Shown here one piece after another: positions 17,892-26,274 of a DNA stretch of 64,000 bases. The stretch is from Ruegeria spongiae (GTDB lineage: Bacteria > Pseudomonadota > Alphaproteobacteria > Rhodobacterales > Rhodobacteraceae): positions 1 to 64,000 of the forward strand of contig NZ_JAMFMB010000018.1 in NCBI RefSeq assembly GCF_023502395.1. The letters are read 5' to 3'. The notes below the pieces were generated by a model. It saw nothing but the letters and a program-made list of their open reading frames with translations. It was not told the origin of the DNA and searched no databases. The position numbers and the translations under genes were made by a program. Position 1 is the stretch's first letter, and every line of letters starts with the position of its first letter.

Positions 17892-18872
17892 AACGGTCAG
17901 CACCGCCGCGCCCTGCAGTCGCCCTGCCCTGAGATCATCCAGTGCGGAATTGGCCTGCTCCAGCGGATAACGGACGGTTTCGGTCCTGACACGCGCCGCC
18001 TCTGCCAGCGGAAAGAACGCGTCTCCATCCGCGCGGGTCAGGTTGGCGACCGAAAGGATGCTGCGCTCTTCCCACAGATCGGCATAGGGAAAGGCGGGGA
18101 TGTCGCTCATGTGGATACCGCCGCAGACAACGCGGCCCCCCTTGCGCACGGATTTCAACGCCAGCGGCACCAGCGCACCCACAGGGGCAAAGATGATCGC
18201 GGCGTCCAATTCCTCGGGTGGTGGTTGCGAGGACGGTCCCGCCCAGTCCGCCCCCAGCGCGCGCGCAAACTCCTGCGCCGCGGTGTCACCATCGCGGGTG
18301 AAGGCATAGACCGAAATCCCTTGATGGCGGGCGATCTGGCACAGGATATGCGCCGCCGCCCCGAACCCGTAGAGCCCCAGCCGCGAGACCTCGCCCGCCA
18401 GTCTGAGGCTGCGATACCCGATCAGCCCGGCGCAGATCAGCGGCGCCAGATCAACCGCATCGGGGCCCTCAGGCAGGGCAAAGACGAACTGGGCGTCCGC
18501 CACGCAATATTCAGCATAGCCGCCATTGATCGTATAGCCGGTGAAACCGGGCGTATCGCACAGGTTTTCCTGTCCCGACTCGCAATAGGCGCAACAGCCG
18601 CAGGTATGACCCAGCCACGGCACGCCGACCCGCTGACCGGGTCTGAGGGTCTCCACGCCCTGCCCCAACACCTCGACCCGCCCGACAATTTCATGGCCGG
18701 GCACCAATGGCAGCGCCGGAGAGGTCAGATCACCGTCAACCACATGCAAATCGGTACGGCAAACGCCGCAGGCCTCGACCCGGATCAGGACCTGCCCGGC
18801 ACCCGGTTCGGGGATTGGGATGTCCGACAGGCTAAGTTTCGGGGTCCTGCCATCGAAGATCATCGCGCGCAT
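17883..18872 (-). CDS. Zinc-dependent alcohol dehydrogenase family protein
   Basis: A 329-residue medium-chain dehydrogenase. The catalytic zinc site is seen in EACGVCRTDLH and PGHEIVGRV, and the structural zinc cysteines in CGCCAYCESGQENLC. The Rossmann part, RLGLYGFGAAAHILCQIARHQG, has GFGAAA in place of GxGxxG, as in many of this subgroup (zinc-binding alcohol dehydrogenase, YahK/AdhP-like). The substrate cannot be inferred. The ATG follows GAGGAGGGTGAG. Confidence 0.9.
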   Translation of the reverse strand: MRAMIFDGRTPKLSLSDIPIPEPGAGQVLIRVEACGVCRTDLHVVDGDLTSPALPLVPGHEIVGRVEVLGQGVETLRPGQRVGVPWLGHTCGCCAYCESGQENLCDTPGFTGYTINGGYAEYCVADAQFVFALPEGPDAVDLAPLICAGLIGYRSLRLAGEVSRLGLYGFGAAAHILCQIARHQGISVYAFTRDGDTAAQEFARALGADWAGPSSQPPPEELDAAIIFAPVGALVPLALKSVRKGGRVVCGGIHMSDIPAFPYADLWEERSILSVANLTRADGDAFFPLAEAARVRTETVRYPLEQANSALDDLRAGRLQGAAVLTVSV

Positions 18873-18932
18873 CTCACCCTCCTCACGGTCCTGTTTGGAA
18901 GAATCAGAGTATAGGATCGTGGCACGGGCAAC

Positions 18933-18959
18933 AAAAAAGGGCGCCCGAGGCGCCCTTTT
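18933..18959 (-). terminator. Bidirectional terminator downstream of bioY
   Basis: GGGCGCC (18939-18945) and GGCGCCC (18949-18955) form a stem with loop CGA, flanked by A-run and T-run on either side, so it can work on both strands. It ends bioY transcription on the minus strand. Confidence 0.88.
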
Positions 18960-18979
18960 ACTTCCGTCAGAAAGGGATA

Positions 18980-19579
18980 TCAGCCCTTGCGCGCCTTCAG
19001 CAACGTCCAGCCGCCGGTGACCACCAGCGCGGCGATCACGGCCTTGATGGCGTCGCCCAGCAGGAAGGGGCTGACCCAGTAGGTCCAGATCGTGTCTGCC
19101 GAGGACCCGACCCAGCTGCCTTCGAAACCCGCCATGCCCGCGATGGCCATCGGCCAGGCAACGCCGGGAATATAGAGAAGTGCGGAAATCGCGATGCAGA
19201 TGATCGAGGTGCTGACAACACCTTTGGCCAGGCCGCGCTCAGCCGCCAGACCGGCCAACCAGGCCATTGCGACAAAGCCCACAAGGAAGCCGATCGTGGT
19301 GCTGGCCATGGCCAGATTCTTGCCGCCGGCAAAGACCGGCAGGCCCAGCGCGCCCTCGGCCAGATAGGCCAGCAGTGTTACGGCGGCCAGTCGCGAGCCG
19401 AAACTCAGGCCGACGATCAGGATCGCCAGTGTTTGCATGGTGACCGGGACGGGCCACATCGGCACGCTGATCTGCGCGGCCACCGCAATGAACAGCGAAC
19501 CGCCCAGAACCATCGCCGCCTTCCAACCCAGAGCTTCAGAGCCGATGATGGCTTTGCCCAGAACAGTTTCGCGAGTCAT
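18980..19579 (-). CDS. bioY: Biotin transporter BioY
   Basis: A 199-residue membrane protein, the substrate-binding S component of the ECF-type biotin transporter. The BioY core is seen in ISVPMWPVPVTMQTLAI and AYLAEGALGLPVFAGG. No bioM or bioN is adjacent, so it may work alone, as many BioY proteins do, or share an ECF module coded elsewhere. The ATG follows AAGGAG. A promoter whose spacer is filled by a palindrome lies directly upstream (19607-19635), which points to biotin-type control, yet the palindrome is not the BioR consensus. Confidence 0.95.
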   Translation of the reverse strand: MTRETVLGKAIIGSEALGWKAAMVLGGSLFIAVAAQISVPMWPVPVTMQTLAILIVGLSFGSRLAAVTLLAYLAEGALGLPVFAGGKNLAMASTTIGFLVGFVAMAWLAGLAAERGLAKGVVSTSIICIAISALLYIPGVAWPMAIAGMAGFEGSWVGSSADTIWTYWVSPFLLGDAIKAVIAALVVTGGWTLLKARKG

Positions 19580-19606
19580 TTTGTTTCTCCTTCGAATTTG
19601 GGCGCA

Positions 19607-19635
19607 TAATTTTGCTGCGGCTGCAAAATGTCAAG
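19607..19635 (-). promoter_or_regulatory. bioY promoter with palindromic operator in the spacer
   Basis: On the minus strand TTGACA (19635-19630) is followed after 17 bases by AATTAT (19612-19607). The spacer is filled by a near-perfect 21-bp palindrome at 19610-19630, with outer arms ATTTTGC and GCAAAAT and a symmetric GCxGCxGC centre. Expected transcription starts near 19600, 20 bases from the ATG, which suits the ribosome binding site at 19590-19595. The symmetry and box positions are seen; a repressor binding here is inferred. Confidence 0.65.
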
Positions 19636-19679
19636 CAACGCGGCTTGAAACGCAGCGAAAAGGATGAAATCAGCGGCCC

Positions 19680-20324
19680 ATGAGTGAAATCAGGAAAACC
19701 GCCCTCGTCACCGGTGCGTCCCGCGGTCTTGGCTTTGCGATGGCCGAGGCGCTTGCACCCGAGTATCACATAATTGCCGTGGGTCGCACAACCGGCGCAC
19801 TGGAAGAACTGGATGACCGCATTCAGGCCAAAGGCGGCGCGGCGACGCTGGCGCCGATGGACATCACCAACAGGGAGGCGATGGCGACGCTGTGCCGGGG
19901 CATCCATGACCGCTGGGGTCATCTGGATCTGTGGCTGCACAGCGCGATCCACGCCGCACCGCTGACGCCCGCGATCTTTGTCGAGGGCAAGGACTGGGAC
20001 AAGTCGCTGGCGGTGAATGCAAATGCGACCGCATTGCTGATCTCTTATGTCGCGCCCCTGCTGGGCGTGTCCGGTCAGGCGGTGTTCTTTGACGATCCGC
20101 GCGCAGGAGAGAAGTTCTTTGGCAGCTACGGCGCGACCAAGGCCGCTCAGATGGCGCTGGCGCGCAGTTGGGCCGCCGAGAGCGAGCGGACCGGACCCAA
20201 GGTCCAGATCCTGTCTCCGAACCCGATGAGCACCGCCCTGCGTGCACGGTTCTTTCCGGGCGAGGATCGCGCTGCGCTGGCCGCACCATCGGATGAGGCG
20301 GCGAGACTACTGGCGACGCTTTAG
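19680..20324 (+). CDS. SDR family oxidoreductase
   Basis: A 214-residue short-chain dehydrogenase, slightly short for the family. The cofactor motif is TGASRGLG at residues 11-18 and the active-site pair is Tyr150 and Lys154 in SYGATKAA. The arginine GRTT after strand two suggests NADP. Substrate unknown. It is divergent from bioY across a 100-base spacer that contains the bioY operator, so it may share that control. A terminator-like repeat follows. Confidence 0.9.
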   Translation: MSEIRKTALVTGASRGLGFAMAEALAPEYHIIAVGRTTGALEELDDRIQAKGGAATLAPMDITNREAMATLCRGIHDRWGHLDLWLHSAIHAAPLTPAIFVEGKDWDKSLAVNANATALLISYVAPLLGVSGQAVFFDDPRAGEKFFGSYGATKAAQMALARSWAAESERTGPKVQILSPNPMSTALRARFFPGEDRAALAAPSDEAARLLATL

Positions 20325-20344
20325 GGAATGGTCCTTCGGACCAT

Positions 20345-20376
20345 GCCTCCGGCGGAGGTATTTTTGAACAGAAGAA
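20345..20376 (+). repeat. Terminator-like interspersed repeat, copy 2
   Basis: Hairpin CCTCC-GGC-GGAGG (20346-20358) runs into TATTTTTGAACAG. Bases 20355-20376 equal 1634-1655. The hairpin and T-run make a good terminator for the SDR gene; copy 1 has a weaker stem. The pairing of a fixed tail with variable stems suggests a repeat family spread through the genome. Confidence 0.7.
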
Positions 20377-20392
20377 GAGGCGGCACCGTGTC

Positions 20393-21241
20393 TTATTCGA
20401 GGCGCACGCCCTGTCGGCCTGCCAGATCGACAAAGAACTGCCAGGCGACCCGACCGGATCGGGCGCCGCGTGTGGCCTGCCATTCGATCGCCTCGGCGCG
20501 CAGGGATTCCGGCTCGGTCGTGACGTCATAGGCCAGGCAATAGCGGTCGATCATCGCCAGATACTCATCCTGCGTACAGGGATGGAAGCCCAGCCATAGC
20601 CCGAAACGGTCGCTGAGCGAGACCTTCTCTTCGACCGCCTCGGACGGGTTGATGGCACTGGAGCGCTCGTTTTCGATCATGTCGCGCGGCATCAGGTGGC
20701 GTCGGTTCGAAGTGGCATAAAAGACCACATTCTCAGGCCGCCCCTCAATCCCGCCATCCAGCACCGCCTTGAGGCTTTTGTAATGCTGGTCGTCATGGCT
20801 GAAGGAAAGATCGTCGCAGAACAGGATGAACCGGTAAGGCGCCGCGCGCAGATGGTTCAGCAGCCGCCCGACCGAAGGCAGATCCTCGCGCTGCAGCTCG
20901 ATCAATTTCAGGTCCGGGAATTCCGAATGAAGCGCGCCATGCAATGCCTTGACAAGGCTTGATTTTCCCATGCCGCGCGCACCCCAGAGAAGGGCATTGT
21001 TGGCCTTGAACCCCCGAGCAAAGCGGCGGGTGTTGTCGGCCAGCGTGTCGCGCGAGCGGTTGATGCCCAGCAGCAGGTCCAGATCGACGCGGTTGACCTC
21101 TGCCACGGGTTCCAGCCGTTCGGGGGCCACATGCCAGACAAAGGCGGTGGCGCTTGCAAAATCGGGCGCGGCGAGCGGCGCGGGCGACATACGCTCCAGC
21201 GCCTCGGCGATGCGGGTCAGCGCGTCGTGATCCATATCCAT
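20393..21241 (-). CDS. DUF815 AAA+ ATPase
   Basis: A 282-residue ATPase of the DUF815 family, which has no settled function. Walker A is GARGMGKSS (residues 87-95) and Walker B lies in RFILFCDDLSF; YATSNRRHLMP is the sensor-1 region. Though ORFs extend upstream, the ATG at 21241, with GGACGGAG before it, begins the conserved part. It converges on the SDR gene across the repeat at 20345-20376. Confidence 0.9.
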   Translation of the reverse strand: MDMDHDALTRIAEALERMSPAPLAAPDFASATAFVWHVAPERLEPVAEVNRVDLDLLLGINRSRDTLADNTRRFARGFKANNALLWGARGMGKSSLVKALHGALHSEFPDLKLIELQREDLPSVGRLLNHLRAAPYRFILFCDDLSFSHDDQHYKSLKAVLDGGIEGRPENVVFYATSNRRHLMPRDMIENERSSAINPSEAVEEKVSLSDRFGLWLGFHPCTQDEYLAMIDRYCLAYDVTTEPESLRAEAIEWQATRGARSGRVAWQFFVDLAGRQGVRLE

Positions 21242-21370
21242 GCTCCGTCCTGTTGCCGGGGTGTCAAAGCATGAACCGGAACCGGCGACAAGTGGAGACG
21301 GGAAATTCGCCATTGACCGTCGCCACCAGCGTCGCGGAACATGAAATGACCTGCACCAAGGACCCGGTAA

Positions 21371-21943
21371 ATGGCAAAGCCCAGGATCACCGTCGAAACC
21401 GACATCGTTGCCAAGGCGCCGATCACCCTGCTCGCCCATGCGGCGATGCAGAAGATGCGCAAGGGCAAATCCGGCGTCCTGTTTGGAAAGCACCGCCCTG
21501 ACTGGAAGCTGATTAACGCATCCATCGAATGGGACATGGACAAGAAAACCAAATCTCCCACCGGTGTGTCGGCCTTTGTGATCAAGGTCAGATACTCGGG
21601 GCAGATCTATATCAGCAAGGCCATCGACAAGAACTCGAAATGCTTCAAACTGGTCAAAGAACACGAGCAGGAGCATCAGAAAATCTGCATCGCCGGCACC
21701 AAGGCCGCCACTGGTGCCTGCCGGAAAATCCTGAAAAAGCATTTCGACGCAGTGCTGAGATCCTACAAGGGCGACATCAAGAAACTGAGCGCCAACGAGG
21801 CCACGGCGGTCAAAAAGATCGCCTTCGGCGCCTTCAAAGAAATGGATGACGGTCCGTACTTCAAAGTGGCAGTCAAAAGTCTCAAGATCGACACCGACAG
21901 CCATTACTCGAAAATCAGCCCGCATTGCGCAGAATACGGCTAA
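21371..21943 (+). CDS. Lysine-rich orphan with HExxH motif
   Basis: A 190-residue protein that I do not recognise. It is rich in lysine and has no signal peptide or membrane segment. Residues 98-102 read HEQEH, which fits the zinc-metallopeptidase pattern HExxH, in a helix LVKEHEQEHQKIC; similar helices occur in DUF922-type predicted proteases. Cys91, Cys106 and Cys117 surround it and Cys187 lies near the end. It could be a peptidase or a toxin-like effector, or the motif could be chance. It is alone between the divergent DUF815 gene and the convergent tat operon. Confidence 0.55.
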   Translation: MAKPRITVETDIVAKAPITLLAHAAMQKMRKGKSGVLFGKHRPDWKLINASIEWDMDKKTKSPTGVSAFVIKVRYSGQIYISKAIDKNSKCFKLVKEHEQEHQKICIAGTKAATGACRKILKKHFDAVLRSYKGDIKKLSANEATAVKKIAFGAFKEMDDGPYFKVAVKSLKIDTDSHYSKISPHCAEYG

Positions 21944-21985
21944 CGCGCTTGACCGATCCAAAGTGCGGTTCGCCGTGTCATCGTC

Positions 21986-22026
21986 AAAACGCGCCTGCCA
22001 TTCCTGTTGGCAAGAAAACAGGCGCG
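21986..22026 (-). terminator. Nested terminator of the tat operon
   Basis: CGCGCCTG (21990-21997) pairs with CAGGCGCG (22019-22026). In the minus-strand sense the stem is followed by TTTT. An inner stem TGCCA/TGGCA overlaps. It lies 43 bases past the tatC stop. Confidence 0.7.
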
Positions 22027-22068
22027 CCGATAAACCGGCGCACCAGATTTCCGTCCACCTGATGCGGT

Positions 22069-22950
22069 CTACTTGCTGTCGTCCTCGTCGAATTCCGCGA
22101 GCACCGGGTCGTCGAAACCCTCTTCGTCGTCGTAATAACCCTCAGCGCGCAGTTGCTCTTCGCGCTTCTTCTCGACGCGGGCGACGAGGAAGATCGAAAT
22201 CTCATAAAGCCCGTAGACCACCACAAACAGGATCACCTGCGTGATGACATCGGGCGGCGTGACCAGCGCGGCCAGAACCAAGATGCCCACCACCGCGTAT
22301 TTGCGCACCGCACCCAGCCCCTCGGCGCTGACCAGCCCGGCCTTGCCCATCAGCGTCAGCAGCACCGGCAGTTGGAAGCACAAGCCAAAGGCCACGATGA
22401 ATTTGATGGTCAGGTTCAGATATTCCTGCGCCGAGCCCTGAAACACCACGCTCAGCGGGGCGGCGGCATCTGCTGGCAGCGCCTCACCCTCGGCGCCGAA
22501 TTGCTGGAACCCGAGGAAGAAGTCGTAAGCCAATGGTGTCACGACATAAAAGGCAAACGACGCCCCCAGCAGGAACATGAAGGGCGAGGCCAGCATGAAC
22601 GGCAGGAACGCGCCTTTCTCGGACTTGTAGAGCCCCGGCGCCACGAACCGCCACATCTGCATCCCGATGTAAGGAAAGGCCAGCATGAACCCGCCCAGCA
22701 GCGAGACCTTGATGGCGACAAAGAAGCCTTCCTGCGGCGAGATGAAGATCAGCCCGCAATCCTGCCCGCGCTCGTTCAGCACCTGACAGAGCGGCGCAGT
22801 GAGGAAGTTGAAGATCGGCGTCGCCACGGTGAAGCAGATGATCATGCCGATCAGAAACGCCACCACACAGTGGATGAGCCGCGTGCGCAGCTCGGTCAGA
22901 TGTTCGATCAGCGGGGCCGCGGAATCGTCGATTTCGTCGGTATTGCTCAT
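22069..22950 (-). CDS. tatC: Sec-independent translocase TatC
   Basis: A 293-residue inner-membrane protein that recognises twin-arginine signal peptides. The family start is [16 protein letters not shown], followed by six hydrophobic segments; the acidic residue region in the first periplasmic loop ([16 protein letters not shown]) is conserved. The C-terminal tail is long and acidic. Its start overlaps tatB by four bases. Full length. Confidence 0.97.
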   Translation of the reverse strand: MSNTDEIDDSAAPLIEHLTELRTRLIHCVVAFLIGMIICFTVATPIFNFLTAPLCQVLNERGQDCGLIFISPQEGFFVAIKVSLLGGFMLAFPYIGMQMWRFVAPGLYKSEKGAFLPFMLASPFMFLLGASFAFYVVTPLAYDFFLGFQQFGAEGEALPADAAAPLSVVFQGSAQEYLNLTIKFIVAFGLCFQLPVLLTLMGKAGLVSAEGLGAVRKYAVVGILVLAALVTPPDVITQVILFVVVYGLYEISIFLVARVEKKREEQLRAEGYYDDEEGFDDPVLAEFDEDDSK

Positions 22951-23405
22951 GATTTGGTCTCGGGATTGAGCGCCGCCTCGGCCGCGTCAGCCTTGGCCAG
23001 CGCCTCTTTGGCCTCGCGCGCCTTGCGTTCGGCAGCCTTGCGTGCGGCAGAGGCCTGTATTTTCTTGGCCTGTTCGGCCCGTTCGGCGGCCAGCTTGCCG
23101 GTCTCGCTGTCGGGGTCGAACTTGCTTGGGTCCATACTGTCGGTGAGATCCTTCGAGGCCTTCCTGACGCTGTCCATCGCGGTGTTCACCGGGTTGGTCG
23201 CGGCCTTGAGCCCCTTCGAGATATCGTTGACCCCGGCCTCATCTGCGGCCTCGTGCATCGCGGTGCTGAACTCGCGCGCCATGCCGCGCGCCTTGCCGAC
23301 CCATTGGCCCACATTGCGGAACAGTACCGGCAGGTCCTTTGGCCCCACAACGATCAGAGCCACGATGCCGATGACCAGCAGCTCGGTCCAGCCCAGGTCG
23401 AACAT
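22947..23405 (-). CDS. tatB: Sec-independent translocase TatB
   Basis: A 152-residue protein with an N-terminal membrane helix, [21 protein letters not shown], the Tat[15 protein letters not shown] amphipathic helix, and a long charged tail. It forms the receptor complex with TatC. It lies between tatA (6 bases upstream) and tatC (4-base overlap). Confidence 0.95.
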   Translation of the reverse strand: MFDLGWTELLVIGIVALIVVGPKDLPVLFRNVGQWVGKARGMAREFSTAMHEAADEAGVNDISKGLKAATNPVNTAMDSVRKASKDLTDSMDPSKFDPDSETGKLAAERAEQAKKIQASAARKAAERKAREAKEALAKADAAEAALNPETKS

Positions 23406-23411
23406 CTGCGA

Positions 23412-23639
23412 TTACGCCTTGTCTTTGTCGGACACGGTTTCCGCCTCGGGCGTGACGTCCTTGGCAACCTCTGCCGCGTCTTCTTCCAACTCCTTGGCGC
23501 CTTCGCTGATGCCCTTCTTGAACGAGGTGATGCCCTTGCCCACTTCACCCATCAGCGAACTGATCTTGCCGCGTCCAAACAGAACCAGCACCACAACGGC
23601 GATAAGCAGGATGCCCGGAAGGCCGATATTGTTCAGCAT
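23412..23639 (-). CDS. tatA: Sec-independent translocase TatA
   Basis: A 75-residue pore-forming subunit with N-terminal membrane helix, then the [23 protein letters not shown] motif that marks TatA. The acidic tail is normal. The ATG follows TAGGAGAA. First gene of the tatABC operon; its promoter must lie between 23640 and about 23780. Confidence 0.96.
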   Translation of the reverse strand: MLNNIGLPGILLIAVVVLVLFGRGKISSLMGEVGKGITSFKKGISEGAKELEEDAAEVAKDVTPEAETVSDKDKA

Positions 23640-23788
23640 GAATATTCTCCTAGTCTGAGGCGCAGACGCGCCACTCCTTTTGATCTGGCACCGCTGTAGC
23701 GCAGAGCGCCCTTCAGGTGGAAGCGCTGGCGGGTGCGAATCCCGGCGATTTGATCCGCCGCGTCGTATTTTTTGCGCAAGGCTTGATC

Positions 23789-23812
23789 CAACTGACAGGT
23801 TTATGTCAGTTG
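23789..23812 (+). promoter_or_regulatory. Perfect 24-bp palindrome upstream of the monooxygenase-like gene
   Basis: CAACTGACA (23789-23797) and TGTCAGTTG (23804-23812) form a perfect inverted repeat with a 6-base spacer. It lies 48 bases before the ATG at 23861. The downstream WYL regulator (24194-24862) is the best candidate to bind it. The role is inferred. Confidence 0.65.
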
Positions 23813-23860
23813 TAGGCTGCTAGCACCGGCGCTGTGTCAACACATACAGGAGAACTGAAC

Positions 23861-24166
23861 ATGACCCATGTCGCCGAAATCGTCACTTTTCATCTGGCCG
23901 ACGGCGTTTCCCCCGAGGCTTTCGTGGAACTCAGCCAGGCTACCGAGGCCTTTGTGCGCTCTACCCCCGGCTTTCTGCATCGACAGTTGAGCCAGGGCGA
24001 GGATGGCAGCTGGACCGATTACGTGGTCTGGCGGGATATGGACACGGCGCAGCGAGTGGCCAAAACATTTGCCGATCAGGAGTTCGCGCCAAAGCTGATG
24101 GCGGCGATCGACCCCGAAACCGTGAAGATGCGGCACGAACATATTCACTGGGACATGGTTGCATGA
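23861..24166 (+). CDS. Antibiotic biosynthesis monooxygenase-like protein
   Basis: A 101-residue protein with the ABM-type ferredoxin-like fold pattern: VAEIVTFHLADGVSPEAF, TPGFLHRQLSQGEDG, then WRDMDTAQRVAKTF. Small proteins of this fold often oxidise quinols or bind haem, or are structural only. The ATG at 23861 follows AGGAGA. It is 27 bases before the WYL regulator and shares its palindromic upstream site. Confidence 0.75.
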   Translation: MTHVAEIVTFHLADGVSPEAFVELSQATEAFVRSTPGFLHRQLSQGEDGSWTDYVVWRDMDTAQRVAKTFADQEFAPKLMAAIDPETVKMRHEHIHWDMVA

Positions 24167-24193
24167 TGCCGTGTTCGCGAACAGGCATGGGCG

Positions 24194-24862
24194 ATGCGCC
24201 GCACTGACCGCCTGTTCGACATCATCCAGATCCTGCGCGACGGCAAACTGCACCGCGCGCAGGATATCGCGGACCGGCTCGAGGTGTCGGTCCGCACGAT
24301 CTATCGCGACATGGACACGCTGGCCGCCTCGGGCATCCCGGTCGAGGGCGAGCGCGGCGTGGGATACATGGTGCGCGAGGCGATCACCCTGCCGCCGCTG
24401 ACCCTGACCGCCGAAGAGCTAGAAGCGCTGAATCTGGGCATGGCCATCGTGGCCGAGGCCGCCGATCCCGACCTGCGCGCGGCGGCGGAGTCGCTCGCTG
24501 ACAAGATCGACGCCGTACTGCCGACCGAGGTGGTCGCCGCGGCGGATGCGTGGAAATTCGCGGTCTATCCCTTTGCCGACGCCGCACGCGGATTTACCCA
24601 TATGGCCCCGCTCAGGGCTGCGATCAAATCCCGCCAGAAGCTTGACCTGACCTATCGCCGGATCGATGGCACGTTGACCCACCGCAAAATCCGCCCGCTG
24701 CATATGGAATACTGGGGTCGGGTCTGGACCCTGACCGCCTGGTGCGAGGCGCGCGATGATTTCCGGGTCTTCCGCGTCGATCTGATCGAAGACCTCACCC
24801 CCCTGCCCGAGTTGTTCGTGGACGAGCCGGGCAAGCGCCTGTCGGATTATGTGCCGGATTGA
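24194..24862 (+). CDS. YafY-family transcriptional regulator (HTH plus WYL)
   Basis: A 222-residue regulator with an N-terminal DeoR-like winged helix (RAQDIADRLEVSVRTIYRDMDTL) and a WYL-type C-terminal sensor domain (LDLTYRRIDGTLTHRKIRPLHMEYWGRVWTLTAWCE). Likely autoregulates and controls the preceding monooxygenase-like gene through the palindrome at 23789-23812. The ligand is unknown. Confidence 0.92.
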   Translation: MRRTDRLFDIIQILRDGKLHRAQDIADRLEVSVRTIYRDMDTLAASGIPVEGERGVGYMVREAITLPPLTLTAEELEALNLGMAIVAEAADPDLRAAAESLADKIDAVLPTEVVAAADAWKFAVYPFADAARGFTHMAPLRAAIKSRQKLDLTYRRIDGTLTHRKIRPLHMEYWGRVWTLTAWCEARDDFRVFRVDLIEDLTPLPELFVDEPGKRLSDYVPD

Positions 24863-24877
24863 GCGGGCGTGCCTCGC

Positions 24878-25687
24878 TCAGGACCACGCTACCGGGTCGA
24901 GCTGAAACAGCTTTGACAATTGCTCATACACCTCCGGGACGTCGCTTTTCAGCGCCTGTGGCCGCTCAAAAAACACCTCCACCGAGACCGCAAAGAACTC
25001 CTCATGCCCTTCTGCGCCATAGGGATCGATCACCGTTCGGTGCCCGGCTTCAATGGCCCGGACATGGGCGTCATAGGCGGTCAGAAACACATGCTCCCAC
25101 TCGGCAAAGCTCTGCCCTTGGCTGAGGATGGGAACCCCGTTGGTGCGCCCGGACAGATCATCGATCTGATGCGCGAATTCGTGAAAGACCACGTTCTGCC
25201 CGTCCCGGTCGTTCAGCGCGCCCTGCCGGCTATGCGCCCAGGACAGGATCACCGGGCCGCGATCCCAGCTTTCGCCGGTGCGCACGACCTCCTGTTCGGT
25301 CACGACATAACCGGATTGCCGGCGCTGCCGTGACTTGAAAGCGTTCGGGTAGATCAGCACCGTTGTCAGGTTCTCGTACCACAGCTCGCTATTCACAACG
25401 AGCAGGCAGGCCTGCGCCGCGATGGAGAGCTGCATGTCCTCGGTCACCTCCAGCCCGTCGCAACCGACAAAATCCACCTGATCCAGAAACAGGTTCACCT
25501 TGCCGTCCATCACGGCGCGCAGGCCTGGCGGAAGTCTGCGCACAATCGGAACCATGTTTTCGATGGTGGCGCGCTGAGCGTCGGAAAGCGGGGTGTCCAG
25601 CAGCCTGTGACGCGCCTGCCTTCTGGCCCAATAACGATAGCCCAGCGCGGCCGGAACCAGCATCACAAGTGCAAGGAATATCCACAT
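24878..25687 (-). CDS. mtfA: M90 zinc peptidase, MtfA family
   Basis: A 269-residue protein with one N-terminal membrane helix and the metallopeptidase motif H169-E170-x-x-H173 in VVFHEFAHQIDDL. E. coli MtfA is a cytosolic peptidase that inactivates Mlc; membrane-anchored forms are common elsewhere. The WYENLTTVLIYP segment is conserved in this family. Neighbours do not suggest a function. Confidence 0.88.
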   Translation of the reverse strand: MWIFLALVMLVPAALGYRYWARRQARHRLLDTPLSDAQRATIENMVPIVRRLPPGLRAVMDGKVNLFLDQVDFVGCDGLEVTEDMQLSIAAQACLLVVNSELWYENLTTVLIYPNAFKSRQRRQSGYVVTEQEVVRTGESWDRGPVILSWAHSRQGALNDRDGQNVVFHEFAHQIDDLSGRTNGVPILSQGQSFAEWEHVFLTAYDAHVRAIEAGHRTVIDPYGAEGHEEFFAVSVEVFFERPQALKSDVPEVYEQLSKLFQLDPVAWS

Positions 25688-25711
25688 GGATTGACCCTAT
25701 CCCCAATTGCC

Positions 25712-26173
25712 TCAAAGCGGCAGCGGCCGCCCTTCGGCAATCGCCTCCATCGCGAAATAGGAAGTCACGCTGTCCAGTTCTACCTTTTCGATCAGCCGCT
25801 GATAGACCTTATCAAAACTGGTCATGTCCTGGGTCACCACCTTGAGCTGGTAATCGTAATCGCCACCAATGCGGTGGAAGTCGACCACTTCGGGGATGGT
25901 CAGGACATGGCGGCGAAAGGCCTGCAGCCAGTCTGCCGAATGGTGCCGGGTGCGCAGCATGACAAAGACGACCAGCTTCAGCCCCAGCTTTTCCCGCGCG
26001 ACACGGGCGCAGGACCCTTGCAACACCCCTGCCTCGGTCAAAGCCTTCAACCGCCGCCAGCAGGCGTTCTGCGACAGCCCCACCCGTTCTGCCAGGTCGC
26101 GCTGCGACAGGCTGGCATCCAGTTGCATCTCGCGTAGCAGTTTGAGGTCAATGTGATCTATTTTGTCAGACAT
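25712..26173 (-). CDS. Lrp/AsnC family transcriptional regulator
   Basis: A 153-residue regulator with an N-terminal HTH (SQRDLAERVGLSQNACWRRLKAL) and a C-terminal RAM ligand-binding domain (DYQLKVVTQDMTSFDKVY). It is divergent from the class V aminotransferase gene across a 101-base spacer, the usual layout for Lrp-type control of an amino-acid enzyme. A TTG two codons upstream is also possible; the ATG at 26173 is preferred. Confidence 0.92.
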   Translation of the reverse strand: MSDKIDHIDLKLLREMQLDASLSQRDLAERVGLSQNACWRRLKALTEAGVLQGSCARVAREKLGLKLVVFVMLRTRHHSADWLQAFRRHVLTIPEVVDFHRIGGDYDYQLKVVTQDMTSFDKVYQRLIEKVELDSVTSYFAMEAIAEGRPLPL

Positions 26174-26250
26174 TTCCAATCAAATGACACGAAATTGCGA
26201 GATAATCCAGAGAGATTGGTGAAGTTTATTGCTTTAATAAGGGTCATATT

Positions 26251-26269
26251 GAACTCACAGAAGGAGTTC
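26251..26269 (+). promoter_or_regulatory. Hairpin around the aminotransferase ribosome binding site
   Basis: GAACTC (26251-26256) and GAGTTC (26264-26269) form a 6-bp inverted repeat. The AAGGAG at 26261-26266 partly lies in the right arm, so the folded mRNA would hide the ribosome binding site of the gene at 26275. The pairing is seen; a translational role is inferred. Confidence 0.4.
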
Positions 26270-26274
26270 GACCC

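Noticed and set aside
23729-23745. tRNA-like T-arm (GGGTGCGAATCCC) with a TAGCGCAG segment upstream
   Set aside because: No matching acceptor stem or anticodon arm could be built, and the T-loop has G where T is needed. Judged chance or at most a remnant.
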